NCBI RefSeq assembly: GCF_030403745.1
Contig: NZ_JAQMWP010000030.1
Span: 1 to 64,000, forward strand
From: Streptomyces sp. S.PB5
Lineage (GTDB): Bacteria; Actinomycetota; Actinomycetes; Streptomycetales; Streptomycetaceae
Reading direction: 5' to 3'
DNA length: 64,000 nucleotides
Part shown: in pieces, positions 8,489 to 17,640 of the stretch
Layout: the number at the start of each line of letters is the position of its first letter
How positions within the stretch are numbered: position 1 is the stretch's first letter
Notes under the pieces: generated by a model
Databases searched by the model: none
What the model was told of the DNA's origin: nothing
The model's input: only the letters and a program-made list of their open reading frames with translations
Program-made: the position numbers and the translations under genes

Positions 8489-9701
8489 TTGTTGCGGCCA
8501 GGCGTACTGCGTAGAGGATGCCGTCGCGGAGCATGGCGAACAGGACGTCGGCCCGGCGTCGCGCGAGGCAGAGCGATGCCTGGGTGTGATGCTTTCCCCG
8601 GGCGATCTTCTTGTCGTCGTAGGCCCGGGAGGCTGGGTCGCTCGGAGCGGCGATGCGGAGCGGAAGAAGGCCCGTTTGAGCTGCTTGTGTCCTCGTCGGG
8701 AGTGCTGTTCGCCGCGGATCGAGGAGCCCGAGCTGCGGGTTGCCGGGGCGAGATCCGCGTAGGCGGCGAGATGGCCGGCGATCGGGAAGGTGCTGCCGTC
8801 GCCGGCCTCGATCAGGATCCGGGCTCCGGTCCTGACGCCGACCTCTGGCATCGACGTCAGGACTTTCGAAAGAGGGTGGGTCTCCAGCAGTTCCTCGATT
8901 CGGCCGGCCGGCAGCCTGCGCTGGTCGAGGACGGCCGTCAATGAGGCGGCCGGGCTCGGGACGATCAGCGCGGCAGCCTCGGTCCCCGGGACTGTCATGG
9001 TCTGCTCGTCCAACGCGGCGAAGATGTCCTCGGCCGGCCGCTCGGCCATCCGCGGTGCCTTTGGCCGCAGCAGGGTGACCAATCGCCGACGGCCGGCCTT
9101 GCGGGTCTGGGCCGGAGATCCGAACCGTTCCAACAGCATGAGGACGGCCGGGTGCTGCAGCCGCGGCCCCGGCACCCGTTCCAGCGAGGGGTGGATCTGG
9201 GTCAGCAGGCCGTGCAGCCGGTTGGCGACCCTGGTCGCCTCGCCGACCAGGCCGTCGTCGAAGCCCACGATCATCTCCAGCTCGGTGATCGTCTCGTCCT
9301 CTCCGTCGATCGCCCGCAGCGTGTGAGGCATCGCGCGAGCGGCGTCGGCGATGATGAACGTGTCCCTCGCGTCGGTCTTGGCTTGGCCGGGGTAGAGGTC
9401 GGCGATCCGCCGCATCGTCAGCCCCGGCAGATGGATAACCGGGCAGCGCATGTCCCTCGCCACCGCCGGCGGCAGAGCCCCGATCGAGTCCGGTTGGTCC
9501 ACCACGACAAGTACGGTCCCCTGCTTGGCCTGGAGCTTCGCGAGCAACTCGCGGAGCTTTGGTTCGGTGTTGGGCAGGCGCGTGTCGAACGCCTTCTTCC
9601 CGGCTGGGATCACGGCGGGGACGTGGTGTTCGCCCTTGCCGACATCCAGGCCGAGGAAGACGTCGATGTCGCCGGTGTCGATCCCGTGCAGGCCCCTCCA
9701 T
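8481..9701 (-). pseudogene. IS110-family transposase, near full length with two frameshifts
   Basis: The central frame carries the DEDD part (VVVDQPDSIGALPPAVARDM, GQAKTDARDTFIIADAARAM) and the Transposase_20 part (LTSMPEVGVRTGARILIEAG). Two single-base lesions break it. After ATG 9701 a G-run at 9692-9696 is one base too long, so MEG does not connect to HGIDTGDIDVFLGLDVGKGE. Near 8655 one base is missing before DPASRAYDDKKIARGKHHTQ. Restoring both gives an intact protein of about 405 residues. Either two mutations or recoding at the G-run is possible. Confidence 0.8.
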
Positions 9702-10215
9702 CACGCTTTCGTCCGGCAGTCGCGACGGTGATCGTCGACAGGGCCGAAACCAGGGCATGCGCTTTGAGCTTGTGCACGCGTGAGTGCTCGGGAGCGGTGG
9801 CAGGGGGTGTGCCTCGGGAAGGAACGGCGCAGCGGCATGGCGCTATTCCGGTGAGCGGGTACGAGAGGGGCGTGGGCGTGATCGGGCGGCGCGGCTGTCC
9901 TCGTGACAGTGCCCGATGGTTATCACCTGTCAGCAAGTGCGCATGGGCATGCAAGGTTGACGGCGCGACAGGGGCCACTTCTCCTCTGGGCGCAGGGTGA
10001 CGTGGAGTACATGCATCTGTGGGTCAACTGGCGCTCAGGGAAAGGGCGTTGGGTAGGCGAACCGCCGTCCCTGGCAGCCGCTGTCGCCGGTGCGGGAGCG
10101 GGGCGGGCGACGGTCAGGACGTGCTCATGCTGTTCCTCGGGGCGGGACCCCTTCGGGACTGGCCCCGACGGTCATCACGCTCGCCGACACTGCCGCTACA
10201 CGTGACGGAGCGTCA
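9702..10215. other. Intergenic DNA without recognisable gene
   Basis: No frame on either strand shows a family I recognise. The segment separates the IS110 and IS3 remnants. The overlapping open frames look like GC-rich noise. Confidence 0.5.
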
Positions 10216-10608
10216 TCAGCGCAAGGTGGCACACCCCCGCTTCACGAAAATCTTGTCAGCGCCACGTTCACGTGTACGCCGACACGCTACGAGCGTGTGT
10301 GTGGCCGGTCGAGCTGACGCGAACAAGCTCGTCGCAGCCTTCAGGGTCTCGTTGGCCCGCTTGAGTTCGGCGTTCTCCTTCAACGCCTCGAGGTGGGCTG
10401 ACGCCTCCGTTGTCGTCGCCGGACGGCGCCCCGCGTCGATCTCGTACTGCTTCACCCGGTTGCGCCGCGTCTCGCGGGAGCCGATGTCGAGCTTCTCTGC
10501 CACCGCCTGCAAGGCGGACGTCTCGTCCGGGTGGTCGCCGCGCACCGCGGCGACCATGCGCACCGCGCGAGGGCGGAGCTCAAGCGGGTAACGGGACGGT
10601 CGTGCCAT
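10216..10608 (-). pseudogene. IS3-family OrfA transposase fragment
   Basis: MARPSRYPLELRPRAVRMVA begins a typical IS3 OrfA: a helix-turn-helix of the Tnp_8 type followed by a leucine-zipper-like LKENAELKRANETLKAA at about residues 75-95. The natural C-terminus and the whole OrfB integrase are replaced by unrelated sequence after about 10300. It is probably inactive. Confidence 0.75.
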
Positions 10609-10826
10609 GACTCGACTCCACCCAACTCGGGGCAGTCCGGATTCTCCCTTCGAACCGGGGTAGTTCATCTTGTGCCTGGCTCGTCCGCTGGCATCCGGTC
10701 TGTCTTCGGGCTCGCCGCAGGCGGTGTGTTTAAGGGTGGATCGTCAGGCCCTGAATAACCCAGTCCACTTCCGCGACAGTTGAACCGAGGACCTGACCTC
10801 CAGGAGCGGACCCATGTCACACACCC

Positions 10827-10911
10827 ATCGACATCACCATCCCCGACCTGTCGGGAAAGCTCGCCGTCGTTACCGGCGCCAGCGACGCCATGGGTCTGGG
10901 GATAGCCGCCA
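10827..10911 (+). pseudogene. Short-chain dehydrogenase N-terminal fragment
   Basis: This frame reads IDITIPDLSGKLAVVTGASD, the Rossmann start of an SDR with its TGASD glycine motif. It nearly duplicates the start of the intact SDR at 28289 (IDITIPDLAGKLALVTGASD). It is cut off after about 28 residues and is out of frame with the ATG at 10814. Confidence 0.7.
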
Positions 10912-11200
10912 CAAAGCGTTGGACGCGGCGGTCAACCAGGCAGGGCTGTCGGTGCCCCACCTCGCCATGGTGTTCGCGATCGCGCACCCCGGATTCACCG
11001 GTGCACTGCTCGACCCTCGCACCATGGAGCAGCTCGACTGCCTTCTCACGGGACTGAACACTGTCTTGTCCGACGACGTTCTGGACCAGATCGACCAGAT
11101 TGCCCCACCCGGAGTCGGTGTCGGCACTCTCGGCCAGGCGTACGTGCCGCCGTCGGCCGAACGTACCGAACTGCGCCGCTGCCCGATCGGCGAGCGGTGA
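10912..11200 (+). pseudogene. Aldo/keto reductase C-terminal fragment
   Basis: The frame reads LSVPHLAMVFAIAHPGFTGA then LLDPRTMEQLDCLLTGLNTV and LSDDVLDQIDQI, the conserved last third of an NADPH aldo/keto reductase (the G.R..EQL cofactor loop). It is fused directly behind the SDR scrap, which marks a deletion joint at about 10911. The TIM-barrel front and the catalytic Tyr/Lys/His are missing. Confidence 0.7.
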
Positions 11201-11329
11201 TCGCGTGAAACCGAGCGTTACCAGCTAGCAGCTACCAGCCGTGCCTGGGCGCAAGGATGACAGCGGAGGAGTTGACCATCCGCCCTTGCCTTGCGGTCTG
11301 AGCACATCATGACGAAAGGGGCAACCAGC

Positions 11330-12208
11330 ATGGCCGATACCAGTGAGACGGACCTGCCAGACAACTGGGGCCGATGGGGAGCGGACGACGAACTCGGCAC
11401 CCTCAACCTGATTACCGACGAGGTACGCGCCAGGGCCGCCTCGGAGGCGCGGACCGGCCAGTGGGTGTCACTGGCACAGCCGATCACACCGAGCGCGATG
11501 TTCTTCAGCCCGTCATCGCCCGAGACGGTCGACGCATCGCCGGTGCAGCAGATGGTGTCCCACACCGGTGGGCCAGTGGCAGCCGATCTGGCGGTGGTCT
11601 ACAACCACCACTGGAAGTCGACGCACCTCGACGCGCTCGCACACTGGTCGACTGCCGGCCAGGTTTATCCGGGCTGGCCGAGGGAGCAGGTCGTCACCCC
11701 CGTCGGGATCACGCACGCATCGACGGCTGCTTTCGCCGCCGGGATAGTGACACGTGGGGTCCTGCTCGATCTGGCCATCGAAGGACCACTTCCCCCCGGG
11801 TATGCGGTGACGTCACACGACTTCGAACAGGCCGAGAAGCGGCAGGGAGCCCAGGTGGGCTCTGGGGACGCACTGGTGGTCCGACTCGGCTGGACGGGAC
11901 GCGCGCCTCTCGACACACCGAGCCCGGGAATCAGCATGGACGCGGTGCGGTGGATGCACCGCCGAGGAGTTGCCATCGTCGCCCCGGACATGGGTGACGC
12001 GCATCCTCCCCTGAACCCGGACGAGCCCTCCCCGCTGCACGGGGTAGCGCTCGGCCGGATGGCGATGCCTCTGATCGACGTGCCCCAATTGGATGACCTC
12101 GCGGCGTTGTGCGCGCGGCTGAAGCGCTACAGCTTCCTGCTCACCGTCGCCCCGCCCCGCATCCACGGCCTGACCGGCGTACCGGTCAACCCCATCGCGA
12201 TGTTCTGA
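11330..12208 (+). CDS. Cyclase-family metal hydrolase (kynurenine-formamidase fold)
   Basis: A 292-residue protein of the Cyclase family (PF04199), which hydrolyses amide, ester or lactone bonds using a divalent metal. The metal motif HxxxDxxxH appears as STHLDALAHW; further histidines lie in ITHAS and SHDFEQAE. The start MADTSE at 11330 has GAAAGGGG 9 bp upstream; ATGs at 11291 and 11309 are poorer. There is no signal peptide. It stands alone between the AKR scar and the dead moaA. A role in tryptophan degradation or in opening a natural-product ring is possible; the sequence alone does not decide. Confidence 0.85.
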   Translation: MADTSETDLPDNWGRWGADDELGTLNLITDEVRARAASEARTGQWVSLAQPITPSAMFFSPSSPETVDASPVQQMVSHTGGPVAADLAVVYNHHWKSTHLDALAHWSTAGQVYPGWPREQVVTPVGITHASTAAFAAGIVTRGVLLDLAIEGPLPPGYAVTSHDFEQAEKRQGAQVGSGDALVVRLGWTGRAPLDTPSPGISMDAVRWMHRRGVAIVAPDMGDAHPPLNPDEPSPLHGVALGRMAMPLIDVPQLDDLAALCARLKRYSFLLTVAPPRIHGLTGVPVNPIAMF

Positions 12209-12224
12209 CCGAACGATCATCAGC

Positions 12225-12587
12225 GCCCTTGGAGATCCTCGGGCACTCCCGCCGTGCGGCCGGGGCGAGTCTCGATGACCTGCCGGTGGTGAGGGGGAGC
12301 CGTGGCCTCGGAGTGAGCTGGGCGCAACGCTCGATGTTGCTCACCAGGTCCGGGGCAGCAGGGGTTCGCCTCCGGTGAAGCGGACTTCGGTGATGCCGAG
12401 TTCGCTCGCGGCCGTCCCGGCCCGGTGCACGATCATGTCGTCGGGAAGCGGTTCGGGCTTGGCGAGCCGGCCCGGTGCCTAAAGCCGGCATGCAGTACGT
12501 GCAGCCAAGATTGCACCGGTGGGTCAACGACACCCGCAGATCGGTCGTGGCCCGGCCTTTACAGTAACTGCCGACCAGCATGGTCAT
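12225..12587 (-). pseudogene. moaA: moaA pseudogene (GTP 3',8-cyclase, molybdenum cofactor biosynthesis)
   Basis: The front of MoaA is clear: TDLRVSLTHRCNLGCTYCMP carries the radical-SAM CxxxCxxC cluster motif. The next block, LGITEVRFTGGEPLL, is in another frame, and IERCAQLTPRPRLPLTT returns to the first. At least two frameshifts and a C-terminal truncation are present. The gene directly follows the XdhC gene of a molybdoenzyme operon and overlaps its stop by 4 bp, so it once supplied cofactor steps to that operon. A working moaA must be elsewhere if the enzymes are active. Confidence 0.7.
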
Positions 12588-13702
12588 CCCGCCGCGCGCA
12601 GTGTGTGGACCGGGCCGGCGCGGTGGGACAGCGGCTCGCCTCGGCCGCCGTAGCGGGTCGCGATGATTTCGGCGGCGATCGAGACGGCCGTCTCCGCGGG
12701 TGAGTGGCCGCCCAGGTCGAGACCGACGGGGGAGGACAGCCGTGTCAGGGCGTGCACGGGCACGCCGGCCTCGCGCAGTGCTCGGACGCGGTGCATGTGG
12801 GTGCGGCGTGAGCCCATTGCGCCCACATACGCCGCATCGAGCCCCAGTGCCGTCTCCAGCAACGGGATGTCGAACTTGGGGTCGTGGCTGAAGGACACGA
12901 TGACCGTCCGCGTGTCGACCCGTCCGGCAGCCGCTTCCCGGGCCAGGTATTGGTCCGGGCGAGCCACGACGACTTCGTCGGCGTCCGGGAAGCGGTCGGC
13001 CGTGGTGAACAGTGGCCGGGCGTCGCAGACGGTGACCCGGTAGTCCATGGTCCGGCCGATCGCGGCGAGTGCCGCGGCGAAGTCGCCGGCGCCGAACAGC
13101 AGCATCCGCGGCGGCGGTACCAGCGGGCGGACGAAGACCCGCACGTCCTCAGTGTCGTAGGCGAGCAGTCCGTGGGCGCCCCTCCGTAGCAGTTCCCGCG
13201 CGCCGTCCATGAGGCCGGGCGGGGCGTCCGACGGGTGCAGGCTGCAGTGGTGGCCGTCGGCGCGCACGACCACATGGGCGCCGACGGCCTCCGGCCGGGG
13301 ATGGTCCAGCACGGTGGCGACGGCTACGGGGATGCCGGCCCGCGCGGACTCGATCACCTCGGCCAGTTCGGGGAAGGTCCGGGTGCTGACGGGTTCGACG
13401 AAGACCTCCAGGGTGCCGCCGCAGGTCAGGCCCACGCCGAAGGCGTCGTCGTCGCTGATGCCGTACGTCGCCCGCTGGGGCGTGCCGTTCAGGATCGTCT
13501 CGCGGGCCCGCTCGAGGACGTCGCCCTCGACGCAGCCGCCCGATACCGAGCCCACCACACGCCCTTCAGTGGTGACCAGCATCGACGAGCCGGCGAGCCG
13601 CGGGGCCGAGCCGAAGGTTCTCACGACGGTGGCCAGCCCCGAGGTCTCACCGGTCGACCATGCCTCGTACAGGGCGTTCCAGACGTCGTTGTGGCCGGTC
13701 AC
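12584..13702 (-). CDS. xdhC: XdhC/PaoD-type molybdenum cofactor insertion factor
   Basis: A 372-residue XdhC-CoxI family protein. The N-terminal XdhC domain has GSAPRLAGSSML and SGGCVEGDV with the conserved Cys, then GVGLTCGGTLEV. The C-terminal Rossmann domain has MLLFGAGDFAAALA and AYVGAMGSRRTHMHR. Such proteins bind Moco, promote its sulfuration and deliver it to xanthine or aldehyde oxidoreductases. The GTG start at 13702 overlaps the stop of the molybdenum subunit (GTGA), so the two are translationally coupled. It is the last intact gene of the first Pao-type operon and a diverged paralogue of the gene at 20577. Confidence 0.9.
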   Translation of the reverse strand: MTGHNDVWNALYEAWSTGETSGLATVVRTFGSAPRLAGSSMLVTTEGRVVGSVSGGCVEGDVLERARETILNGTPQRATYGISDDDAFGVGLTCGGTLEVFVEPVSTRTFPELAEVIESARAGIPVAVATVLDHPRPEAVGAHVVVRADGHHCSLHPSDAPPGLMDGARELLRRGAHGLLAYDTEDVRVFVRPLVPPPRMLLFGAGDFAAALAAIGRTMDYRVTVCDARPLFTTADRFPDADEVVVARPDQYLAREAAAGRVDTRTVIVSFSHDPKFDIPLLETALGLDAAYVGAMGSRRTHMHRVRALREAGVPVHALTRLSSPVGLDLGGHSPAETAVSIAAEIIATRYGGRGEPLSHRAGPVHTLRAAG

Positions 13703-15879
13703 AGCAGCTTGTCCTGGGTGATGGGCAGGTCGCGCACGCGCTTGCCGGTGGCGTGGAAGACCGCGTTGGCGATGGCCGCGGTGACGCCGGTCATCGGGGT
13801 TTCGCCGAAGCCGCGGGCTCCGAGGGCGTCGCTGGCCGGGTCGGGCCTGTCGATGAACTGCACCTGGATGTTGGGGACGTCCGCGTTGACGGGCATCAGG
13901 TAGCCGGACAGATTGGGGTTGACGATCCTGGCCGTCGCGGGGTCGACGAGGGTGTGCTCGAAGAGGGTGAAGCCGATGCCCCAGATCACACCGCCGAGGA
14001 CCTGGCTGCGGGCGGTCTTGCGGTTGAGCACGGTGCCCGGGTCGTAGCAGCCGACCACGCGGGTCACCCGGACCCGGCCGAGCAGCGGGTCGACGCGGAC
14101 TTCGACGAAGACGGCGCCGACCGAGTAGCCGAGCGGTGTGTTGGTGGGTCCTACCGTGAAGTCGAGGGGCTTGCCGCCGTGGCCGACGACCGAGCGGTAG
14201 CTCACTCGGGCGTGCCGGTTGGCCGTGTCGTACAGGTAGCCGTCCGCGGTGTCCACGCGCTCGGCGGGAACGCCGCGCAGGGGCGAGCCTGGCTGGGCAA
14301 CGGCCATGTCGATGACGGCCTTGCGCGCGGCGGAGCACACGCGATTGACGGCGCTGCCGACGCCGGGTGCGGTGGTGGAGGCGCCGGAGGTGTAGCTCTG
14401 CGGGAAGGTGCTGTCCCCGAGTTCGAACGTGATGTCGGAGAGGGGCATCCCGAGGACCTCACCGGCGATCTGCGTCATGATCGTGTATGTGCCGGTGCCG
14501 ATGTCCTGGGTGCCGACCTGGACGAGCACCTTGCCGTCGGTACCGACGGTCATACGGGCGCCGGAACCAGGCCGGCCGCCGGCGGTGTGGGCGGACGTGG
14601 CCATGCCCCAGCCGACGAGTTCATCGCCGTCGCGCATGGAGCCGGGGCGCGGGTCGCGTCGGGACCAGCCGAACATCGACGCGGCGCGGTCGTAGCATTC
14701 GCGCAGGTGGTTGCTGCCCCATTCCTGACCGTTCTCCATGTTCCGGCTGCTCCAATTGCGTTTTCGCAGCTCGACCGGGTCCATGGTCAGGGCGTGGGCG
14801 AGTTCGTCGAGCGCCGCTTCCTGGGCGTGGCTGGTGCACGCCTCCGGGGAGCGCATGAAGCTCTGGGTGGGCAGGTCCAGTCGCATGGCATGCTGCTCGT
14901 TGGACAGGTTGGGGATGTCGTACAGCATGCGGATCGGCTCGCTGCTGTTGAACAGCACGACGTCGTCCCGGGTGATCTGCTGGGTGATGACGTGGTCCAG
15001 CGCGGTGATCCGGCCGTCGCGGCGGGCGCCGAGCTCGATCGTCTGATGGGTCTGTGCGCGGTGGCCGTTGGAGGTGTACATGTGCGCACGGGACAGCACG
15101 AGCTTGACGGGGCGGCCCAACGCACGGGCAGCGGCGCAAGTCAGCACGGTGTGCGGCCAGACCGGGCCCTTGGAGCCGAAACCGCCGCCGAGGTAGCGGC
15201 AGACGACGCGGACGTCGGCGAGCGGGACCTCCAGGGCCTCGCTGACGACGTGCTGGGTGTTGCCCAGACCCTGCGTGGTCTCGTACACCGTCACCTTCGA
15301 GCCCTCCCACACGGCCGTGGTGGCGTGCGGCTCGATCGGGTTGTGGTGGTGCATGGGGATGGCGTACTCGGCCTTGATCCGGACGTCCGCCCGGGTCATG
15401 CCGGCCGCCACGTCACCCCGTGTGAGGGTGTTGGGGCCGTCCGGTCCGTCGGGCGGTAGGAACGCCTCACCCAGGGCCAACTCGCCCTGGGGCTCGCCGG
15501 GTTCCTCGTAGTCGACTTCGATCAGTTCTGCCGCTCGCTGCGCCTGCTCCAAGGTCTGGGCGACGACGAAGGCGATGGGCTGGCCCGCGTGGTGGATGTC
15601 CGGGGTCTGTATGGGGATGTACGGCTTGAAGAACGGCCGGTAGGTGGGTTGCCGCAGACGCGGCATGGTCGCGTGCGTATAGACGGCGATGACGCCGCGC
15701 ACGGCTTCGGCGGCCCGGGTGTCGATCCGGGTGATCCGGCCGCGGGCGACGGTGCTCATCGCCATGAACGCATGGACCAGGCGGGGAAGTTGTACGTCGG
15801 TGGTGTACTCGGCCCCGCCTGTCACCTTCAGCCGGGACTCGACGCGGGACAGGGGGTGGCCGACGACGTCGGTGCTCAT
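13699..15879 (-). CDS. paoC: PaoC-type molybdopterin-binding subunit (aldehyde/xanthine oxidoreductase), cluster A
   Basis: The 726-residue large subunit of a xanthine-oxidase-family hydroxylase. It binds Moco and carries the active site. The N-terminal domain has SRVESRLKVTGGAEYTTDVQ; Moco-binding segments include YLGGGFGSKG and MRSPEACTS. The catalytic Glu is E693 in GARGFGETPM. The start at 15879 has GGAGG 7 bp upstream and overlaps the FAD-subunit stop (ATGA). The downstream xdhC overlaps its end. By homology with E. coli PaoABC it should oxidise aromatic or other aldehydes to acids, with electrons passing to the FAD and FeS subunits. The substrate is unproved. Confidence 0.9.
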   Translation of the reverse strand: MSTDVVGHPLSRVESRLKVTGGAEYTTDVQLPRLVHAFMAMSTVARGRITRIDTRAAEAVRGVIAVYTHATMPRLRQPTYRPFFKPYIPIQTPDIHHAGQPIAFVVAQTLEQAQRAAELIEVDYEEPGEPQGELALGEAFLPPDGPDGPNTLTRGDVAAGMTRADVRIKAEYAIPMHHHNPIEPHATTAVWEGSKVTVYETTQGLGNTQHVVSEALEVPLADVRVVCRYLGGGFGSKGPVWPHTVLTCAAARALGRPVKLVLSRAHMYTSNGHRAQTHQTIELGARRDGRITALDHVITQQITRDDVVLFNSSEPIRMLYDIPNLSNEQHAMRLDLPTQSFMRSPEACTSHAQEAALDELAHALTMDPVELRKRNWSSRNMENGQEWGSNHLRECYDRAASMFGWSRRDPRPGSMRDGDELVGWGMATSAHTAGGRPGSGARMTVGTDGKVLVQVGTQDIGTGTYTIMTQIAGEVLGMPLSDITFELGDSTFPQSYTSGASTTAPGVGSAVNRVCSAARKAVIDMAVAQPGSPLRGVPAERVDTADGYLYDTANRHARVSYRSVVGHGGKPLDFTVGPTNTPLGYSVGAVFVEVRVDPLLGRVRVTRVVGCYDPGTVLNRKTARSQVLGGVIWGIGFTLFEHTLVDPATARIVNPNLSGYLMPVNADVPNIQVQFIDRPDPASDALGARGFGETPMTGVTAAIANAVFHATGKRVRDLPITQDKLL

Positions 15880-16862
15880 CGGGAACCTCCGGAGAAACGG
15901 CCGAGCACGTCCTGGAGCGCGCGCTGTACCAGCTCGACCTTGAACTCGTTGTCCTCGCGCGGCTGGGCGTCCTGGACCAGGAGGCGTCCGGCCGCCGCGA
16001 TGTTCCGCTCCGTCAATGGCCTGCCCCGCAAGGCGGTTTCGGCCTCGAGCGAGCGCCAGGGGCGGGTGGCGATGCCGCCGAAGGCGAGGCGGGCCTCCTC
16101 GACGGTTCGGCCGTTCATGCGCAGCACGGCGGCGGCAGAGACGACCGCGAACTCGAAGGTGGCGCGGTCCCGCAGCTTCAGATAGCGCTGACGGGTGTCC
16201 GGTGCCGGCAGCGCCACCTCGACCGCGGTGATCAGCTCGCCGTGCCGCAGGGCGTTCTCGAGGTGCGGGGTGTTCCCGGGTTCCCGGTGGAAGTCGGCCA
16301 TGGCAATGGTCCGGGCGCCGCCCGGGCCGAGCGTGTGGACCGTGGCGTCCAGGGCGCGCAGGGCGACCGCGAGGTCGGAGGGGTGGACGGCGATGCAGTG
16401 GTCGCTGCCGCCGAGGACGGCGTGCCAGCGGCTGCGGCCCTCCAGCGCGGCACAGCCGGTTCCCGGCTCGCGCTTGTTGCAGGCGAAGTCCTCGCCCCGG
16501 AAGTACCAGCAGCGGGTGCGCTGAAGCAGGTTGCCGCCGATCGAGGCCATGTGGCGGACCTGCGGGGAAGCGCTGGCGAGCAGTGCCTGGGACAGCACGG
16601 GCAGCCGCCTGCGCACCACTGGGTGCACGGCTACGTCGGCCATCCTGGCCAAGGCGCCGATGCGCAGCCTGCCCTCGGACTCCTCGATGCCGGCAAGGGG
16701 CAGGTGGTTGATGTCGATGACCAGGTCGTGGTCCTCGGCGCCGTCCTTCATCAGGTTCAGCAGGTCCGTGCCGCCGGCGATGAAAGCCGCGTCGGCGCTG
16801 CGGGCCACGAGCTGCACGGCTTCCGCGGCCCGGCCTGCGCGGGCGTAGGCGAAGTCCCTCAT
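15876..16862 (-). CDS. paoB: PaoB-type FAD/[4Fe-4S] subunit, cluster A
   Basis: A 328-residue FAD-binding subunit of the molybdopterin dehydrogenase family. FAD motifs: FIAGGTDLLNLMKDG and ASIGGNLLQRTRC. PaoB of E. coli differs from ordinary xanthine dehydrogenases by an extra [4Fe-4S] cluster in an insertion. The same four cysteines are readable here: LLQRTRC, DFAC, PGTGC and SDHC. I therefore call it PaoB-type rather than plain XDH. Both ends overlap the neighbouring genes by 4 bp (ATGA), as in a tightly coupled operon. Confidence 0.9.
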   Translation of the reverse strand: MRDFAYARAGRAAEAVQLVARSADAAFIAGGTDLLNLMKDGAEDHDLVIDINHLPLAGIEESEGRLRIGALARMADVAVHPVVRRRLPVLSQALLASASPQVRHMASIGGNLLQRTRCWYFRGEDFACNKREPGTGCAALEGRSRWHAVLGGSDHCIAVHPSDLAVALRALDATVHTLGPGGARTIAMADFHREPGNTPHLENALRHGELITAVEVALPAPDTRQRYLKLRDRATFEFAVVSAAAVLRMNGRTVEEARLAFGGIATRPWRSLEAETALRGRPLTERNIAAAGRLLVQDAQPREDNEFKVELVQRALQDVLGRFSGGSR

Positions 16863-17461
16863 CACCGCACCGCCTTCGCCGCGTCGGCCACCGCATCGAC
16901 GATGTTCGGGTAGCAGCCGCACCGACACAGGTTGCCGCTCATCCACTCCCGGATCTCGTCCTCGGAGCCGGTATGGCCCTCCTCGATGCAGGCCACCGCC
17001 GACATGATCTGTCCTGGTGTGCAGATGCCGCACTGGAAGGCGTCCCGGCGGACGAACGCCTCCTGAACGGGGTGCAGTTCCTCGTTCCGGGCAAGTCCTT
17101 CGATGGTGGTGATGGAGCGGCCCTCCTGCATCACGGCCAGAGTCAGGCACGACTTGACGCGCCGCCCGTCGACGAGGACGGTACAGGCGCCGCACTCGCC
17201 CCGGTCGCAGCCCTTCTTGGTACCGGTGAGCCCGGCCTGCTCGCGCAGCGCGTCGAGCAGGGTGACGCGGGCCTCGACTCCCGGAAGGCGGTGCCGGGTC
17301 CCGTTGACTGACAACGTGAGGTCGGCGACCGTCCGGGGCTGTGCCGCTTGCGGAGCGTCCGGCGCCGCGGCGGCCGGTCCGGTTCCCGCGAAGGGGGCCA
17401 TCACGGCGGCCGCCGCGACACCCCCCGACTTCAGTACGTCGCGCCTCCTGTGCTGTGCCAT
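16862..17461 (-). CDS. paoA: PaoA-type [2Fe-2S] subunit with Tat signal, cluster A
   Basis: A 199-residue iron-sulfur subunit. The N-terminus MAQHRRRDVLKSGGVAAAAV has a twin-arginine leader, so the folded heterotrimer is probably exported to the cell-surface side. The first cluster sits in CDRGECGACT with a distal Cys in VKSCLTL; the second is in CGICTPGQIM and CRCGCYP. It is the first gene of the operon paoA-paoB-paoC-xdhC. It is divergent from a LysR gene 180 bp away, the likely regulator. Confidence 0.9.
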   Translation of the reverse strand: MAQHRRRDVLKSGGVAAAAVMAPFAGTGPAAAAPDAPQAAQPRTVADLTLSVNGTRHRLPGVEARVTLLDALREQAGLTGTKKGCDRGECGACTVLVDGRRVKSCLTLAVMQEGRSITTIEGLARNEELHPVQEAFVRRDAFQCGICTPGQIMSAVACIEEGHTGSEDEIREWMSGNLCRCGCYPNIVDAVADAAKAVR

Positions 17462-17601
17462 GGGTGAGCAACTCCTCGTCTACCCCGATACGGCGAGATG
17501 GGAATGAGCCTGACGTCGACGTGGCCATTCGTCCAACGCACAATGTGAATGCCTCTTATGCGCTGGATGCATGACGACGTGTGCGGTCGGGATCTGGGCC
17601 T

Positions 17602-17620
17602 TCATGCTTGGCCTGCATGA
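17602..17620. promoter_or_regulatory. Inverted repeat in the paoA/LysR divergent promoter
   Basis: TCATGC-N7-GCATGA (19 bp) lies 20 bp upstream of the chosen LysR start and 140 bp from the paoA start. The spacing suits a LysR binding site; ownership is inferred from position only. Confidence 0.4.
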
Positions 17621-17640
17621 AGTCGGCGTACGGTATGCCC

